Positions 17,870 through 27,403 of a DNA stretch of 64,000 nucleotides are shown one piece after another (within the stretch, counting starts at the first letter, position 1; every line of letters begins with the position of its first letter). The stretch is taken from positions 62,001-126,000 of the forward strand of contig NZ_PGVB01000021.1 of assembly GCF_002860205.1 (NCBI RefSeq), in the 5' to 3' direction. A program made the position numbers and the translations under genes. Below the pieces are notes generated by a model. That model was not told the origin of the DNA, ran no database searches, and saw only the letters and a program-made list of their open reading frames with translations. This DNA comes from Bacillus sp. T33-2. Lineage in GTDB: Bacteria; Bacillota; Bacilli; Bacillales; Cytobacillaceae.

Positions 17870-18454
17870 TTATAACCATTTGATCTTTGGTTCGGTTTTA
17901 TCGCGAATCCTTTTCAGGTTTGCCCTGTGCCGATAGATAACAAAGATGGCCAGTACGGATACCACTGAAATCAGGGCCAAATCCCTGGTGAACAGGGAAT
18001 AGATAAATGTTGCAACCGCGGTAAGAATCGAAGATAGCGAAACATATTTTGTTGTATATAAACCAATGAAAAAGAATGTCAGCATGAATATGAATAACAG
18101 CGGTTCATATGCAAGCAGTATGCCGCCCGAGGTGGCAACAGCCTTACCTCCGCGGAAGCCGGCAAACACCGGGTACATATGGCCAATCACCGCAAATATG
18201 CCGGCAAGCAGCCTGTGCATGTCCGCATCGAGCAGCAGTGGGAGGCAAGCAGCAAGAGTGCCTTTTAGAATATCTGCAAGTGTCACCGCAATTCCCGCTT
18301 TAACCCCAAGTGTCCTGAACGTATTGGTTCCCCCGAGATTGCCGCTTCCATGTTCACGAATATCTTTTCCATAAAATAATTTGCCCACTATCAATCCCGA
18401 AGGAATCGATCCGAGCAAATAAGCCAACAGTACAACCAGTCCTTCATCCAGCAT
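17870..18454 (-). CDS. plsY: Glycerol-3-phosphate acyltransferase PlsY
   Basis: A 194-residue integral membrane enzyme that acylates glycerol-3-phosphate with acyl-phosphate, making lysophosphatidic acid. It has about five hydrophobic segments. The family motifs are all visible: [28 protein letters not shown] with the catalytic His just before, and [21 protein letters not shown] 18454 follows AAGGGGA; an in-frame ATG at 18475 lies upstream of it. The order plsY...yneT-parE-parC is that of B. subtilis, interrupted here by about 6 kb. Confidence 0.95.
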   Translation of the reverse strand: MLDEGLVVLLAYLLGSIPSGLIVGKLFYGKDIREHGSGNLGGTNTFRTLGVKAGIAVTLADILKGTLAACLPLLLDADMHRLLAGIFAVIGHMYPVFAGFRGGKAVATSGGILLAYEPLLFIFMLTFFFIGLYTTKYVSLSSILTAVATFIYSLFTRDLALISVVSVLAIFVIYRHRANLKRIRDKTEPKIKWL

Positions 18455-18776
18455 AATGATTTCCCCTTCATCCAACTATTAATGCCTCATCCATGGAAAG
18501 CATGCCCCACTAATCCTCGTCTCATTATGTATATCAACCAACATGTCCAATATGGTGTATCGACTTGCTGTTAACGAGCATGCATTTTTCATTTTATTTT
18601 ACCATGAAATCATAAATTCTCCATGATGAATTATAGCATATACCCTGTTAATAATAGCAAATTCCCACGGTAATACAGGTTTGCTAAAATGTCGGCCGGC
18701 GTTCATGTTTTATTTTACCCAGACGGGGAATGGGGTGAATGCACGGCCAAAATATTTACAGGAGGACAGATTCAGG

Positions 18777-19103
18777 ATGGAACACAATATGAATTCCTTG
18801 GATGGTAATGCCGCCGAAAAGTTAAACCATAAGCTCGAAAACATTAGCGCAGGGCAGAAGGAAGAGATTCTGGCAAACTTTGAAAAATTTAAAGAATATC
18901 TTGGCTCTAAAGTTTCGATGGGAAAATCAATGGGATTAAGCGAAGAACAGCTTGCAAACGCTGCCCAAAAAGTGGGGGACTATCTGGCAGCAAAAGTAGA
19001 GCCTCAGAACCGGGAGGAAAAGCTGTTGCAAGAGCTGTGGAAAGCGGGGTCCGAGGAAGAAAGGCACATGCTGTCACATATGCTGATCAAGCTTATCGAC
19101 TAA
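18777..19103 (+). CDS. DUF3243 (YmfJ-like) protein
   Basis: A 108-residue helical soluble protein. The region from about residue 30 (FKEYLGSKV...GLSEEQL...VGDYLAAKVEPQNREEKLLQELW) matches the DUF3243/YmfJ pattern of short Bacillus proteins. The extra N-terminal stretch is longer than usual. An AGGAGG RBS lies 11 nt before ATG 18777. Function unknown. Confidence 0.7.
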   Translation: MEHNMNSLDGNAAEKLNHKLENISAGQKEEILANFEKFKEYLGSKVSMGKSMGLSEEQLANAAQKVGDYLAAKVEPQNREEKLLQELWKAGSEEERHMLSHMLIKLID

Positions 19104-19115
19104 ATGCCGGAAACG

Positions 19116-19143
19116 AGGGCAAAGCATCGTTACGCTTTGCCCT
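19116..19143. terminator. Shared terminator between convergent genes
   Basis: AGGGCAAAGC pairs with GCTTTGCCCT, a 10-bp stem with an 8-nt loop. It lies between genes 18777-19103 and 19150-19437. The T-run is weak on both strands. Confidence 0.6.
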
Positions 19144-19149
19144 TGGCCA

Positions 19150-19437
19150 TTAAATGGTGATGCTGATTTGCCCATCCTCGCTGATTTCAATAGTTGAGTA
19201 GCTATGAAAAGGGGTCGCGCTGATAATTTCCTCATTATTGGCAAGACTGTCCATATATTGTTCATACACTTCAAAATCCTTAACGAAATGATAAAAGTAA
19301 ACCCGTGTACCTTCGATAATATCGCTCGTCCGCAATAAAAACCTGTCCTTATATTGATTCGTGAACCAGTCGAGCGCTTCTTCATGGCTCGTAAAATCGG
19401 GCATGCCTTCAATGATTTCATCGATTTTCCATTCCAT
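19150..19437 (-). CDS. Hypothetical protein, 95 residues
   Basis: An acidic soluble protein rich in aromatic residues (EALDWFTNQYKDRF; VYFYHFVKDFEVYEQYM), with a strong AAAGGAG RBS before ATG 19437. No family recognised. It converges on the DUF3243 gene. Confidence 0.65.
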   Translation of the reverse strand: MEWKIDEIIEGMPDFTSHEEALDWFTNQYKDRFLLRTSDIIEGTRVYFYHFVKDFEVYEQYMDSLANNEEIISATPFHSYSTIEISEDGQISITI

Positions 19438-19619
19438 TCTGAATTCTCCTTTCTGCTATCCTTTAGTTTCTCCCAATTCCTGAAGCCAATCCGTATATTT
19501 TCTTCTGCCTTGATCTGTCGAACCTAAAGCTTGAAAGGCACGGCAATTTCCCTGCCTGGTTTATGAGTTGCTTTGAACGTCTATTAATATAGTAAAAGCT
19601 GCGAAAGGGAGGAAGTTGT

Positions 19620-21056
19620 TTGCTAGCCATTAACAGGGTTGTAAAGAAAAAAAGAGTAATGGTTCCGTTGTTCCTCATTTTATTGGTCAGTTCCAACATA
19701 ATGGTTCATGCACTCAAAGAGCTTCCTCCCGGTCTGTCGTACGAAGGAACAGTCCATACCACCGATCATGTCCGTTTCCTCTCCGACCTGACTTATATGG
19801 ATGATAATGGCAAGCTAAAAATGGAGCATGAAATTTTTGAAAGGATCAATTCTGCCATAACGGAAGCAGATAAATTCATCGTACTTGATATGTTCCTGTT
19901 TAATGCTTACTACAAGCAAGACGGAGACTACCCTAAAATAACTGATACCATTGCCAACGCATTGATTACGCAAAAACAAAAACACAAGAATTTGGATGTC
20001 TGGATCATTACGGACGAAATCAATATCACATATGGTTCCCACAAGACCAGCCATCTTGAACGATTTGAAAAAGAAGGTTTCAATGTAGTTTATACAAACC
20101 TGGAACCTTTGCGGGATTCCAATCCGATTTACTCTGGATTTTGGAGAATCTTTTTTCAATGGTTTGGGCAGTCTGGCAAAGGGTGGCTTCCCAATCCGCT
20201 TGCTGAAAATGCCCCGGATGTCACTGTAAGGGCTTGTTTGGAGCTGCTCAATTTAAAAGCAAACCACCGGAAGGTATTTATTTCTGATAAAACGGCAATT
20301 GTATCCTCGGCGAATCCACATGACGAAAGCGGGTTCAATTCCAATATCGCCTTTGAGATGGGGGGTACTGTGATTGGCGATCTTTTAACGTCAGAGCAGG
20401 CTGCGCTGGACTTATCAGAAAGCGGGAGGCTGCCGGCATTAAAAGGGGTTCCAAAGACTGGAGAACTGAACGTACAGGTACTTACAGAAGGGAAGATCCA
20501 GAAGCATATTTTGAGAGAAATCGACAAATCTGCTGAAGGAGATACCATATGGGTTGGGATGTTTTACCTCGCAGACCGTGACGTGATTGAGGCAATGGAT
20601 GCAGCAGGACAGAGAGGCGCTACTGTCAATATCATTCTTGACCCGAATACTAATGCGTTCGGCACGCAAAAAGCAGGGCTGCCGAATATACCTGTTGCTG
20701 CTGAATTAATCGAACGGGGAAATGATAACCTTCACATCCGCTGGTATAACACAGGCAAGGAACAATACCATTCCAAGCTCATTTATTTTCAAAGAGATAA
20801 CGAGGACGTAGTAATTGGCGGATCAGCGAACTTCACAAGACGGAATCTGGACGATTACAATCTTGAGACCGATGTAAAAATATGGGGCCCTTCAACTGCA
20901 CCTGTCATGCAGGATGTAGGTCAGTATTTTACCCGGCTATGGAACAATAAGGGCGGCAAATTCACTGTACACTACAAGGAAAATCAAAACACACTGACAC
21001 CGATAAAATATATTGGTTATTGGCTGCAAAATATTTTCCAGTTTACAACCTTTTGA
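19620..21056 (+). CDS. Phospholipase D-family protein, membrane anchored
   Basis: A 478-residue protein with an N-terminal transmembrane/signal segment and two PLD half-domains. The first catalytic motif is canonical (HRKVFISD, then SSANPHDESG). The second is HSKLIYFQ, with Gln where HxKx4D expects Asp, followed by GGSANFTRRN. It likely hydrolyses or transfers phosphodiester head groups, or acts as a cardiolipin-synthase-like enzyme outside the membrane. TTG 19620 lies 7 nt after AAGGGAGG. First of a block (PLD, chrA, GH18) inserted between plsY and yneT. Confidence 0.8.
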   Translation: MLAINRVVKKKRVMVPLFLILLVSSNIMVHALKELPPGLSYEGTVHTTDHVRFLSDLTYMDDNGKLKMEHEIFERINSAITEADKFIVLDMFLFNAYYKQDGDYPKITDTIANALITQKQKHKNLDVWIITDEINITYGSHKTSHLERFEKEGFNVVYTNLEPLRDSNPIYSGFWRIFFQWFGQSGKGWLPNPLAENAPDVTVRACLELLNLKANHRKVFISDKTAIVSSANPHDESGFNSNIAFEMGGTVIGDLLTSEQAALDLSESGRLPALKGVPKTGELNVQVLTEGKIQKHILREIDKSAEGDTIWVGMFYLADRDVIEAMDAAGQRGATVNIILDPNTNAFGTQKAGLPNIPVAAELIERGNDNLHIRWYNTGKEQYHSKLIYFQRDNEDVVIGGSANFTRRNLDDYNLETDVKIWGPSTAPVMQDVGQYFTRLWNNKGGKFTVHYKENQNTLTPIKYIGYWLQNIFQFTTF

Positions 21057-21163
21057 CAGGCCAGTAGGCCAGGCGTTGTTTATCCTTTACTGTATTTTAA
21101 TATGCAAACAACATAGGCTATTTGCTAAAATGAAAAGAAACGTAAAAAATAGGGGGCTCTTCA

Positions 21164-22345
21164 TTGGCTGATAAATATAATCGCCGTTCACTGCTGGCCC
21201 AGATATTCCTTGTTTCATTGAAGCTCGGCTTGACTTCATTTGGAGGCCCTGTTGCCCACCTTGGCTATTTTCACAATGAGTATGTGCAGAAAAGAAAATG
21301 GGTCGATGAACGGACATACAGTGATTTAGTAGCTTTATGCCAGTTCCTGCCCGGACCTGCAAGCAGCCAGGTTGGAATGGGGATCGGGATTATGCGAGGA
21401 GGGATTATCGGGGGTCTCATATCTTTTGCCGGATTCACCCTGCCCTCGGCCGTTGCGTTGACTGTGTTTGCTTTATTTATAAACGAATTTCATTTTGCAG
21501 GCAGCGGCTGGCTTCATGGATTGAAAATTGTTGCGGTAGTGGTGGTGCTGCAGGCCGTCCTTGGGATGGGTAAAAATCTTGCGTCAGAAAGAGCAACTGC
21601 ATCCATCGCAGTCGCCTCAGCATCAGCTGTACTGTTATGGCAAACGAATTTGACACAAATCCTGGTAATTATTATCGCTGGCATTGCTGGCTTGATGTTT
21701 TTAAAAAGAAATGCTGGCCCAGTGCCAGTCAAAATAGCAGTTCCAATAAAACAGAAATCAGGTTTGCTTGCACTTGGTTTGTTTTTAGCCATTTTTTTAA
21801 TACTTCCTTTTGCCGGAAAGACAGGCAACATGATAGAAATAACCCTTTTTGACAGCTTTTACAGGAGCGGGGCACTTGTGTTTGGGGGCGGGCATGTTGT
21901 CCTGCCATTGCTGGAGCGGGAGCTTGTTCCCGAGGGCCTGATCAGTGAAGAGGCTTTCCTTGCGGGATACGGGGCTGCCCAGGCTGTACCAGGGCCGCTG
22001 TTCACTTTTGCTTCATATCTCGGGATGGTTATTGGAGGGTGGAAGGGGGCCATAATTGCTACGGCCGGGATATTCCTGCCCGGCTTCCTGTTGATCATGG
22101 CAGCCCTTCCTTTTTGGGGGATGTTAAGGCAGAAGGGCTCTGTACAACGGGCTCTGGCCGGAGTCAATGCTTCAGTTGTTGGAATACTGCTGGCCGCCCT
22201 ATATGACCCGATTTTTACCAGCACCGTCCGCAGCCCGGCCGACTTTGCATTTGGTGCAGTCTTGTTCGGGCTCATTCATTTTTGGAAACTCCCGCCATGG
22301 CTGATCGCGCTGCTTGGAGCAAGCGGGGGATTACTGCTTTTTTAG
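21164..22345 (+). CDS. chrA: Chromate transporter, two-domain ChrA
   Basis: A 393-residue membrane protein of the CHR superfamily, two homologous halves with about 10-12 hydrophobic segments. The N-half has LGLTSFGGPVAHLGYFHNEYV and CQFLPGPASSQ; the C-half has FGGGHVVLPLLE and AAQAVPGPLFTFASYLG. The family exports chromate, but sulfate or other roles occur in environmental strains. TTG 21164 is preceded by GGGGG. It lies about 100 nt after the PLD gene. Confidence 0.85.
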   Translation: MADKYNRRSLLAQIFLVSLKLGLTSFGGPVAHLGYFHNEYVQKRKWVDERTYSDLVALCQFLPGPASSQVGMGIGIMRGGIIGGLISFAGFTLPSAVALTVFALFINEFHFAGSGWLHGLKIVAVVVVLQAVLGMGKNLASERATASIAVASASAVLLWQTNLTQILVIIIAGIAGLMFLKRNAGPVPVKIAVPIKQKSGLLALGLFLAIFLILPFAGKTGNMIEITLFDSFYRSGALVFGGGHVVLPLLERELVPEGLISEEAFLAGYGAAQAVPGPLFTFASYLGMVIGGWKGAIIATAGIFLPGFLLIMAALPFWGMLRQKGSVQRALAGVNASVVGILLAALYDPIFTSTVRSPADFAFGAVLFGLIHFWKLPPWLIALLGASGGLLLF

Positions 22346-22476
22346 GATGCCTTCATCGACTGATCAAATCTACTTTTTCTGCAACTTTGACAGATAAAAC
22401 ATCGTCATAAATATTAAAAAGTTTTCCTTCTCTTTGACAGCGGGTTTGAGTACGATAGTTTCAAGGGGGAAAAACG

Positions 22477-24210
22477 ATGGTTCAAGTTGTTGATAAAAGA
22501 AACAGGGTGGTCCAAAGAAGGTTTATTTTAGCTGGCTTATCAGCCACTTTTCTATTAATCATAATTAGTATTTTGATTGTTTTCTATCCATTTGCTTCAT
22601 CAGTGAAAGAGAATTACTTTAAAGGAGAAAATCCGGTTATCTACAAGGGCAAACAGGCCGGAAACGCTGTTATCGAGGGCAATTCGGTGTATGTTCCACT
22701 TAATTTCATGACAAAGCTGGATGAAACAATATTTTTTGACAACAAGTCAAACTCCCTCATTATTACCACTTCTGACAAAGTGGTGCAGATGCCAACCGAT
22801 TCTTTGACCTATTTCGTTAATCAAAATCCGGTACAATTACAGGTTCCGCCTTTAAAGGCGAAGGATGGCAGCCTGTATGTGGCGCTTGATCCCATTTTAA
22901 GCTTTTATCCGATCCAGTATGAAATTATAGAAGGAACGAATGCCGTCTGGATCAACCGCGACGGGGAACAGCTTCAGTCCGGGAAAATCACGCCAAAAGA
23001 CATAAATAAAGAAAAACTCAGGCTCCGTAAGAGCCCCAGCCTTCAATCATCTTACACTGCCCAGCTTAAAAACAATGAAACTATCTTTATAGAAGGCGAA
23101 AAAGAAGACTACTATTTTATCAGGAGGAAAGACGGTGTTGCCGGGTATATGGAGAAGGAATTAATCCAACATGGTGATTCAACTAAAATTTCTATCAAAC
23201 ATGCACAAAACAGCATAACTCTCCCGAAAATAAAAGGACCCATCCATTTAACATGGGAGGCAGTGTACACAAAGAACCCGGATCCTGGAACATTGCCGGA
23301 GATGCCGGGGGTGAATGTCGTTTCACCAACATGGTTCCATTTATCATCTTCTGATGGGAATGTAAAAAATATGGGCTCTCCTGAGTATGTGCAATGGGCA
23401 AAGCAGCGGGGATACCAGATTTGGGGCCTGTTCAGCAATTCGTTTGACCCTGTCATGACCCATGAAGCATTCAAGGACTATGAAACAAGGCAAAAGATCA
23501 TCCGGCAACTGCTTCATTACAGCGAAATGTTCCATCTTGACGGCATAAACCTGGATATAGAAAATGTAAACAAAGAGGATGGGCCACTAGTCACCCAATT
23601 TGTGAGAGAGGCTACTCCGTATTTTCATCAAGCAGGCTTGATTGTTTCCATGGATATTACATTTATGTCGAGCAGCGGCAATTGGTCCGCCTTTTATGAG
23701 CGTGAAAAGCTTGCCGAGGTTGTCGATTATTTGATAGTGATGGCCTACGATGAGCATTGGGGGACTTCACAGGTGGCCGGAAGCGTATCAAGCCTTCCAT
23801 GGGTCGAAGAAAACCTTGCCGAGCTGCTTAAAGTTGTCCCAAATGAACGGTTAATCCTTGGCGTGCCGCTGTTTGCAAGACTGTGGAAGGAGCAGCAGGC
23901 GCAAGATGGCAGCATGCAAGTGACTTCTGAAGCAATGGCTATGGAAAAAGCAAAAAAATGGCTGTCTGACAACAAAATAAAGCCAGTGTACGATACAGAA
24001 AGCGGCCAGAATTATGCTGAGCTCTTTGTTGAAAATGAGAATGTGACCTATAAGATATGGCTTGAAGACGAGCTTTCCTTACAAAAAAGGGCAGAGCTGG
24101 CACAAGTCTATGAGCTGGCAGGGATTGCAACATGGTCCCGTTATTTTGCTGACCAGTCCGCATGGGTTGCCCTCCAGGTACCGGATGGAAGCACAGTGAC
24201 CAAAAAATAG
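22477..24210 (+). CDS. Glycoside hydrolase 18 protein with SH3-like domain
   Basis: A 577-residue anchored exoprotein. Residues 17-37 are a transmembrane anchor. About 45-170 resembles the copper-amine-oxidase N-like wall domain, about 175-230 is a bacterial SH3 domain (LRLRKSPS...GVAGYMEKE), and about 245-565 is GH18. The catalytic motif DGINLDIE (355-362) keeps Asp and the acid Glu362. It likely cleaves beta-1,4 GlcNAc bonds in peptidoglycan or spore cortex, as in YaaH/YdhD-type enzymes, rather than chitin. ATG 22477 follows CAAGGGGG. Confidence 0.82.
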   Translation: MVQVVDKRNRVVQRRFILAGLSATFLLIIISILIVFYPFASSVKENYFKGENPVIYKGKQAGNAVIEGNSVYVPLNFMTKLDETIFFDNKSNSLIITTSDKVVQMPTDSLTYFVNQNPVQLQVPPLKAKDGSLYVALDPILSFYPIQYEIIEGTNAVWINRDGEQLQSGKITPKDINKEKLRLRKSPSLQSSYTAQLKNNETIFIEGEKEDYYFIRRKDGVAGYMEKELIQHGDSTKISIKHAQNSITLPKIKGPIHLTWEAVYTKNPDPGTLPEMPGVNVVSPTWFHLSSSDGNVKNMGSPEYVQWAKQRGYQIWGLFSNSFDPVMTHEAFKDYETRQKIIRQLLHYSEMFHLDGINLDIENVNKEDGPLVTQFVREATPYFHQAGLIVSMDITFMSSSGNWSAFYEREKLAEVVDYLIVMAYDEHWGTSQVAGSVSSLPWVEENLAELLKVVPNERLILGVPLFARLWKEQQAQDGSMQVTSEAMAMEKAKKWLSDNKIKPVYDTESGQNYAELFVENENVTYKIWLEDELSLQKRAELAQVYELAGIATWSRYFADQSAWVALQVPDGSTVTKK

Positions 24211-24247
24211 CCATCAGGAAAAAAATCCAGATGGTTGTCGTTTTTTT
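24211..24247 (+). terminator. Terminator after the GH18 gene
   Basis: CCATC-A-GGA pairs with TCC-A-GATGG around six A, followed by a T-run at 24241-24247. Confidence 0.6.
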
Positions 24248-24360
24248 CGAAAACCCGCCCCATATACAAGTCAGACTAACAAACAGGCATATTTCTGCCT
24301 CAAATCATATTCATAGGGTAAAATAGGGATGAAAGCACCTTATCTTGAGGAGTGGTTTTT

Positions 24361-24774
24361 ATGGCAATTGAAAATCCAAGCAGGGAAGAGATCGGGAAAA
24401 TATTAAAAAAAGCAAAAAGGATTGCTGTTGTAGGATTGAGCGATAATCCGGAGCGTACTTCCTATATGGTTTCAAAAGCAATGCAGGATGCAGGGTATGA
24501 AATTATACCGGTCAATCCGACAGCTGATGAAATCCTTGGTGTAAAATCTGCCGCATCACTTAAAGAAATCGAGGGACATATCGACATTGTCAACGTATTC
24601 CGCCGATCCGAATATTTGCCAGGTGTCGCAAAAGAATTTGCTGAAATCGATGCGGATGTATTCTGGGCCCAGCTGGGTCTCGCCAACGAAGAGGCATACG
24701 AATTTTTAAAAGAAAAGGGTTATACAGTCATCATGGACCGCTGCATAAAGGTAGAGCATGCGTTGACGAAATAA
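24361..24774 (+). CDS. yneT: CoA-binding domain protein YneT
   Basis: A 137-residue Rossmann-type protein of the CoA_binding_2 family. It has IAVVGLSDNPERTSYMV near the N-terminus, then IIPVNPTADEILG and DVFWAQLGLANEEAY. ATG 24361 follows GAGGAGTGG; a GTG at 24352 is too close to that RBS. It normally sits directly before parE-parC; here helD and a protease gene intervene. The biochemical role is unsettled. Confidence 0.88.
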   Translation: MAIENPSREEIGKILKKAKRIAVVGLSDNPERTSYMVSKAMQDAGYEIIPVNPTADEILGVKSAASLKEIEGHIDIVNVFRRSEYLPGVAKEFAEIDADVFWAQLGLANEEAYEFLKEKGYTVIMDRCIKVEHALTK

Positions 24775-24781
24775 CATGTAC

Positions 24782-24810
24782 CGCGGGATATTCGCTCCCG
24801 CGTTTTTTTT
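24782..24810 (+). terminator. yneT terminator
   Basis: CGCGGGA and TCCCGCG stem, 7-nt loop, then eight T. Confidence 0.88.
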
Positions 24811-24883
24811 GTAAAATATTAGAAAAGGAGAAGATATGATTGAAAGGCAGCATGGAGGCCGATTTTGGGCATAAAAAATACAC

Positions 24884-24912
24884 TTGATTGTCAGGCAAGT
24901 GCGTGGTACTAT
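24884..24912 (+). promoter_or_regulatory. Candidate SigA promoter of helD
   Basis: TTGATT (24884-24889), 17-nt spacer, TACTAT (24907-24912). CACTTG...CAAGTG dyad arms (24881-24886, 24896-24901) overlap the -35 region and could be an operator. Confidence 0.5.
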
Positions 24913-24946
24913 GAGACATAGTCTGTGCATTTTTTTGATCGAAAAA

Positions 24947-24994
24947 TGCATACATATATAATTACCTATAATAACATTATCATATATGTATGCA
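24947..24994. repeat. Long inverted repeat in the helD leader
   Basis: TGCATACATATAT (24947-24959) and its exact complement (24982-24994) are separated by 22 A/T-rich nt. It lies downstream of the candidate promoter and 43 nt before the helD ATG. It may be an operator or a 5'-UTR hairpin. Confidence 0.7.
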
Positions 24995-25037
24995 AATGTC
25001 AAATACGATGACTTATTTTTTCTTGGGAGTGGTCTTG

Positions 25038-27356
25038 ATGGGTGAAACAACCAATAATGAGCTTCAACAGGAACAGCAAAGGGTCAATGCCATTGTAAAC
25101 GAAATCGGAAGAAAACAGCAAAGACTGCAGAAGTATGCCAGCAAAGTAGGATCGGATACGCTCCACCTCAGAAAAACATTCTGGGAAGATGTCACTGTGA
25201 ACCTGGAGGAACTGGACGATGTTATCGAAACATTTGCCAGCATGAAACAACAGGCAGAATTGCTTTCAGAGAGGGAACGCACCCATACCCAGATCGATAA
25301 ACAGCTGCGGACACTTGACAGGCTTCGGAATGCACCCTACTTTGGAAGGATTGACTTCGCGGAAGAAGGGCAAGCATCAGCGGAAATGATTTATCTGGGC
25401 ATCTCATCTTTCATGGACGAATCTGATGAAAATTTCCTCATTTATGACTGGCGCGCCCCGATTTCCAGCATGTATTACGATTATGGACCAGGGCCGGCAC
25501 AGTATGAAACCCGGACTGAAACAATTAAGGGCGAGATGGCTTTAAAAAGGCAATTCGTGATTCGCAACTCCAATATTAAAGCGATGTTTGATACAGGTGT
25601 TACAATCCGTGATGAAATGCTACAGGAAGTGCTCGGCAACAATGCAGATGCCCAAATGAAATCGATTGTAGCGACGATCCAGAGGGAACAGAACCAGATC
25701 ATCAGGAACGAAAAGAACCAGCTGGTCGTTGTCCATGGCGTTGCCGGAAGCGGCAAGACCTCTGCTGCAATGCAGCGGGTCGCATATTTGCTGTACAGGT
25801 ACCGGAACATCATTAAGTCCGAAAATATCATGCTTTTCTCTCCTAATCCGCTTTTCAACAGTTACGTAGCCACAGTCCTGCCGGAGCTGGGTGAAGAAAA
25901 TATGCAGCAGGCTACCTTTCAGGAGTTCCTGAATTCTCGTCTCGGCAGCGATTACGATGTCGAGGATCCGTTCAGCCAAATGGAATACCTGCTTGCTGAC
26001 ACAGTAGATGAAAACTATGAAACAAGAATTGAAAGTATCCGGTTCAAGACCTCCCTCGAATTTAAAAAACTGATTGATCAATACGTCGGGCATTTGTCCG
26101 TGGAGGGCCTGATGTTTAAAGATATTAGATTCAGGAAGCGGGTGCTGGTCAGCAAAGAAGAACTGTCAACATACTTTTACTCTCTGAATGCTGATATTTC
26201 GATTCCCAACCGGATTCAGCTGGTGAAAGAGTGGCTTTTAAAGGAATTGAGGAAGCTGGCAAAGCAGGAAAGGACGAAGGAATGGGTCGAAAATGAGATC
26301 CAGCTGTTGGAAAAAGAAGAGTATATGGAGGCTTTCAATCACCTTCTCGAGAAAAACAGGTTTAGCCAGGACACGTTTGACGATTTTGACAGGGAACAGC
26401 GAATTCTGGCTGAAATGGTTGTCAATAAACGATTCAAGCCACTCATTTCCTCTGTGAAAAAATTGCATTTCCTTGACATAAAATCAACCTATCTCAGGGT
26501 ATTTGAAATAACTGACAAAATGCTTCCCGAGAAATGGCAGGAAATTGGAACCCTTACTATAAAAAATTTAATCGAAGGTCTGCTACCTTACGAAGATGCG
26601 ACTCCATTGATTTATATGCAGGATTTGATAGAAGGGAGAAAATCGAATACAGCGATCCGCCATGTGTTCATCGACGAGGCCCAGGATTATACTCCATTTC
26701 AATTCGCGTTCATCAGGATGCTTTTTCCGTATAGCAAAATGACTCTTCTTGGCGACTTGAACCAGGCTATTTATTCAGGCCCGGCTGGATCGGAGTCGAT
26801 TTTATCCGGTGAAGGGCTCGATTATGATGATAAGGAAACGTATATTCTAACGAAAACATATCGCTCTACAAAGCCAATTGTAGAATTTACGAGGCAGCTG
26901 ATCCAGGGTGGCGAGCAAATAGAACCGTTTAACAGAAGTGGCAGCAAACCAACGATTGCAGTTTCTGAAAATCGGGCTGATTTAATCGCTAATGTGAGCC
27001 GCCGCATCAAGCTTCTCCAAATCACAGGCCACAATACGATCGCGGTCATCTGCAAAACGGCAGAAGAAAGCAAAAAGGCTTATGAAGCAATAAAAAGGGA
27101 ATTTGACGCACGTCTGATCGAAAAAGGGACCCTTAACTATGAAAGCGGAATTACGGTGATTCCCGCTTATCTTGCAAAAGGAATCGAATTTGATGCTGTC
27201 CTCATTTTTGATTCATCCCGGTATTCAAAGGAAAGCGAACGAAAGCTGTTTTATACTGCTTGCACCAGGGCGATGCATGAGCTCCATCTCTTTGCGGAAC
27301 AAAGCTTGACACCACTGCTGGCTGACGTCAAAGAAGATTCCTATGAGGTTTTATAG
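25038..27356 (+). CDS. helD: RNA polymerase-recycling helicase HelD
   Basis: A 772-residue UvrD/Rep-like SF1 ATPase that removes RNA polymerase from stalled complexes in Gram-positives. A long N-terminal coiled-coil (residues 5-110) is the arm that enters the polymerase. Walker A is GVAGSGKTS at about 234-242 and Walker B FIDEAQDYT. The C-terminal helicase 1A/2A motifs include LTKTYRST and FYTACTRAMHEL. I chose ATG 25038 (GGGAGTGG RBS). An upstream ATG at 24990 overlaps the inverted repeat. The length matches B. subtilis HelD (774). Confidence 0.92.
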   Translation: MGETTNNELQQEQQRVNAIVNEIGRKQQRLQKYASKVGSDTLHLRKTFWEDVTVNLEELDDVIETFASMKQQAELLSERERTHTQIDKQLRTLDRLRNAPYFGRIDFAEEGQASAEMIYLGISSFMDESDENFLIYDWRAPISSMYYDYGPGPAQYETRTETIKGEMALKRQFVIRNSNIKAMFDTGVTIRDEMLQEVLGNNADAQMKSIVATIQREQNQIIRNEKNQLVVVHGVAGSGKTSAAMQRVAYLLYRYRNIIKSENIMLFSPNPLFNSYVATVLPELGEENMQQATFQEFLNSRLGSDYDVEDPFSQMEYLLADTVDENYETRIESIRFKTSLEFKKLIDQYVGHLSVEGLMFKDIRFRKRVLVSKEELSTYFYSLNADISIPNRIQLVKEWLLKELRKLAKQERTKEWVENEIQLLEKEEYMEAFNHLLEKNRFSQDTFDDFDREQRILAEMVVNKRFKPLISSVKKLHFLDIKSTYLRVFEITDKMLPEKWQEIGTLTIKNLIEGLLPYEDATPLIYMQDLIEGRKSNTAIRHVFIDEAQDYTPFQFAFIRMLFPYSKMTLLGDLNQAIYSGPAGSESILSGEGLDYDDKETYILTKTYRSTKPIVEFTRQLIQGGEQIEPFNRSGSKPTIAVSENRADLIANVSRRIKLLQITGHNTIAVICKTAEESKKAYEAIKREFDARLIEKGTLNYESGITVIPAYLAKGIEFDAVLIFDSSRYSKESERKLFYTACTRAMHELHLFAEQSLTPLLADVKEDSYEVL

Positions 27357-27365
27357 GCAAAACCA

Positions 27366-27403
27366 AAGCGCTCTTCCTTCAACTCCGGAAGAGCGCTTTT
27401 TTT
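27366..27403 (+). terminator. helD terminator
   Basis: AAGCGCTCTTCC and GGAAGAGCGCTT form a 12-bp perfect stem with a 9-nt loop and a T-run. It touches the stop codon of the converging protease gene and probably acts on both. Confidence 0.92.
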
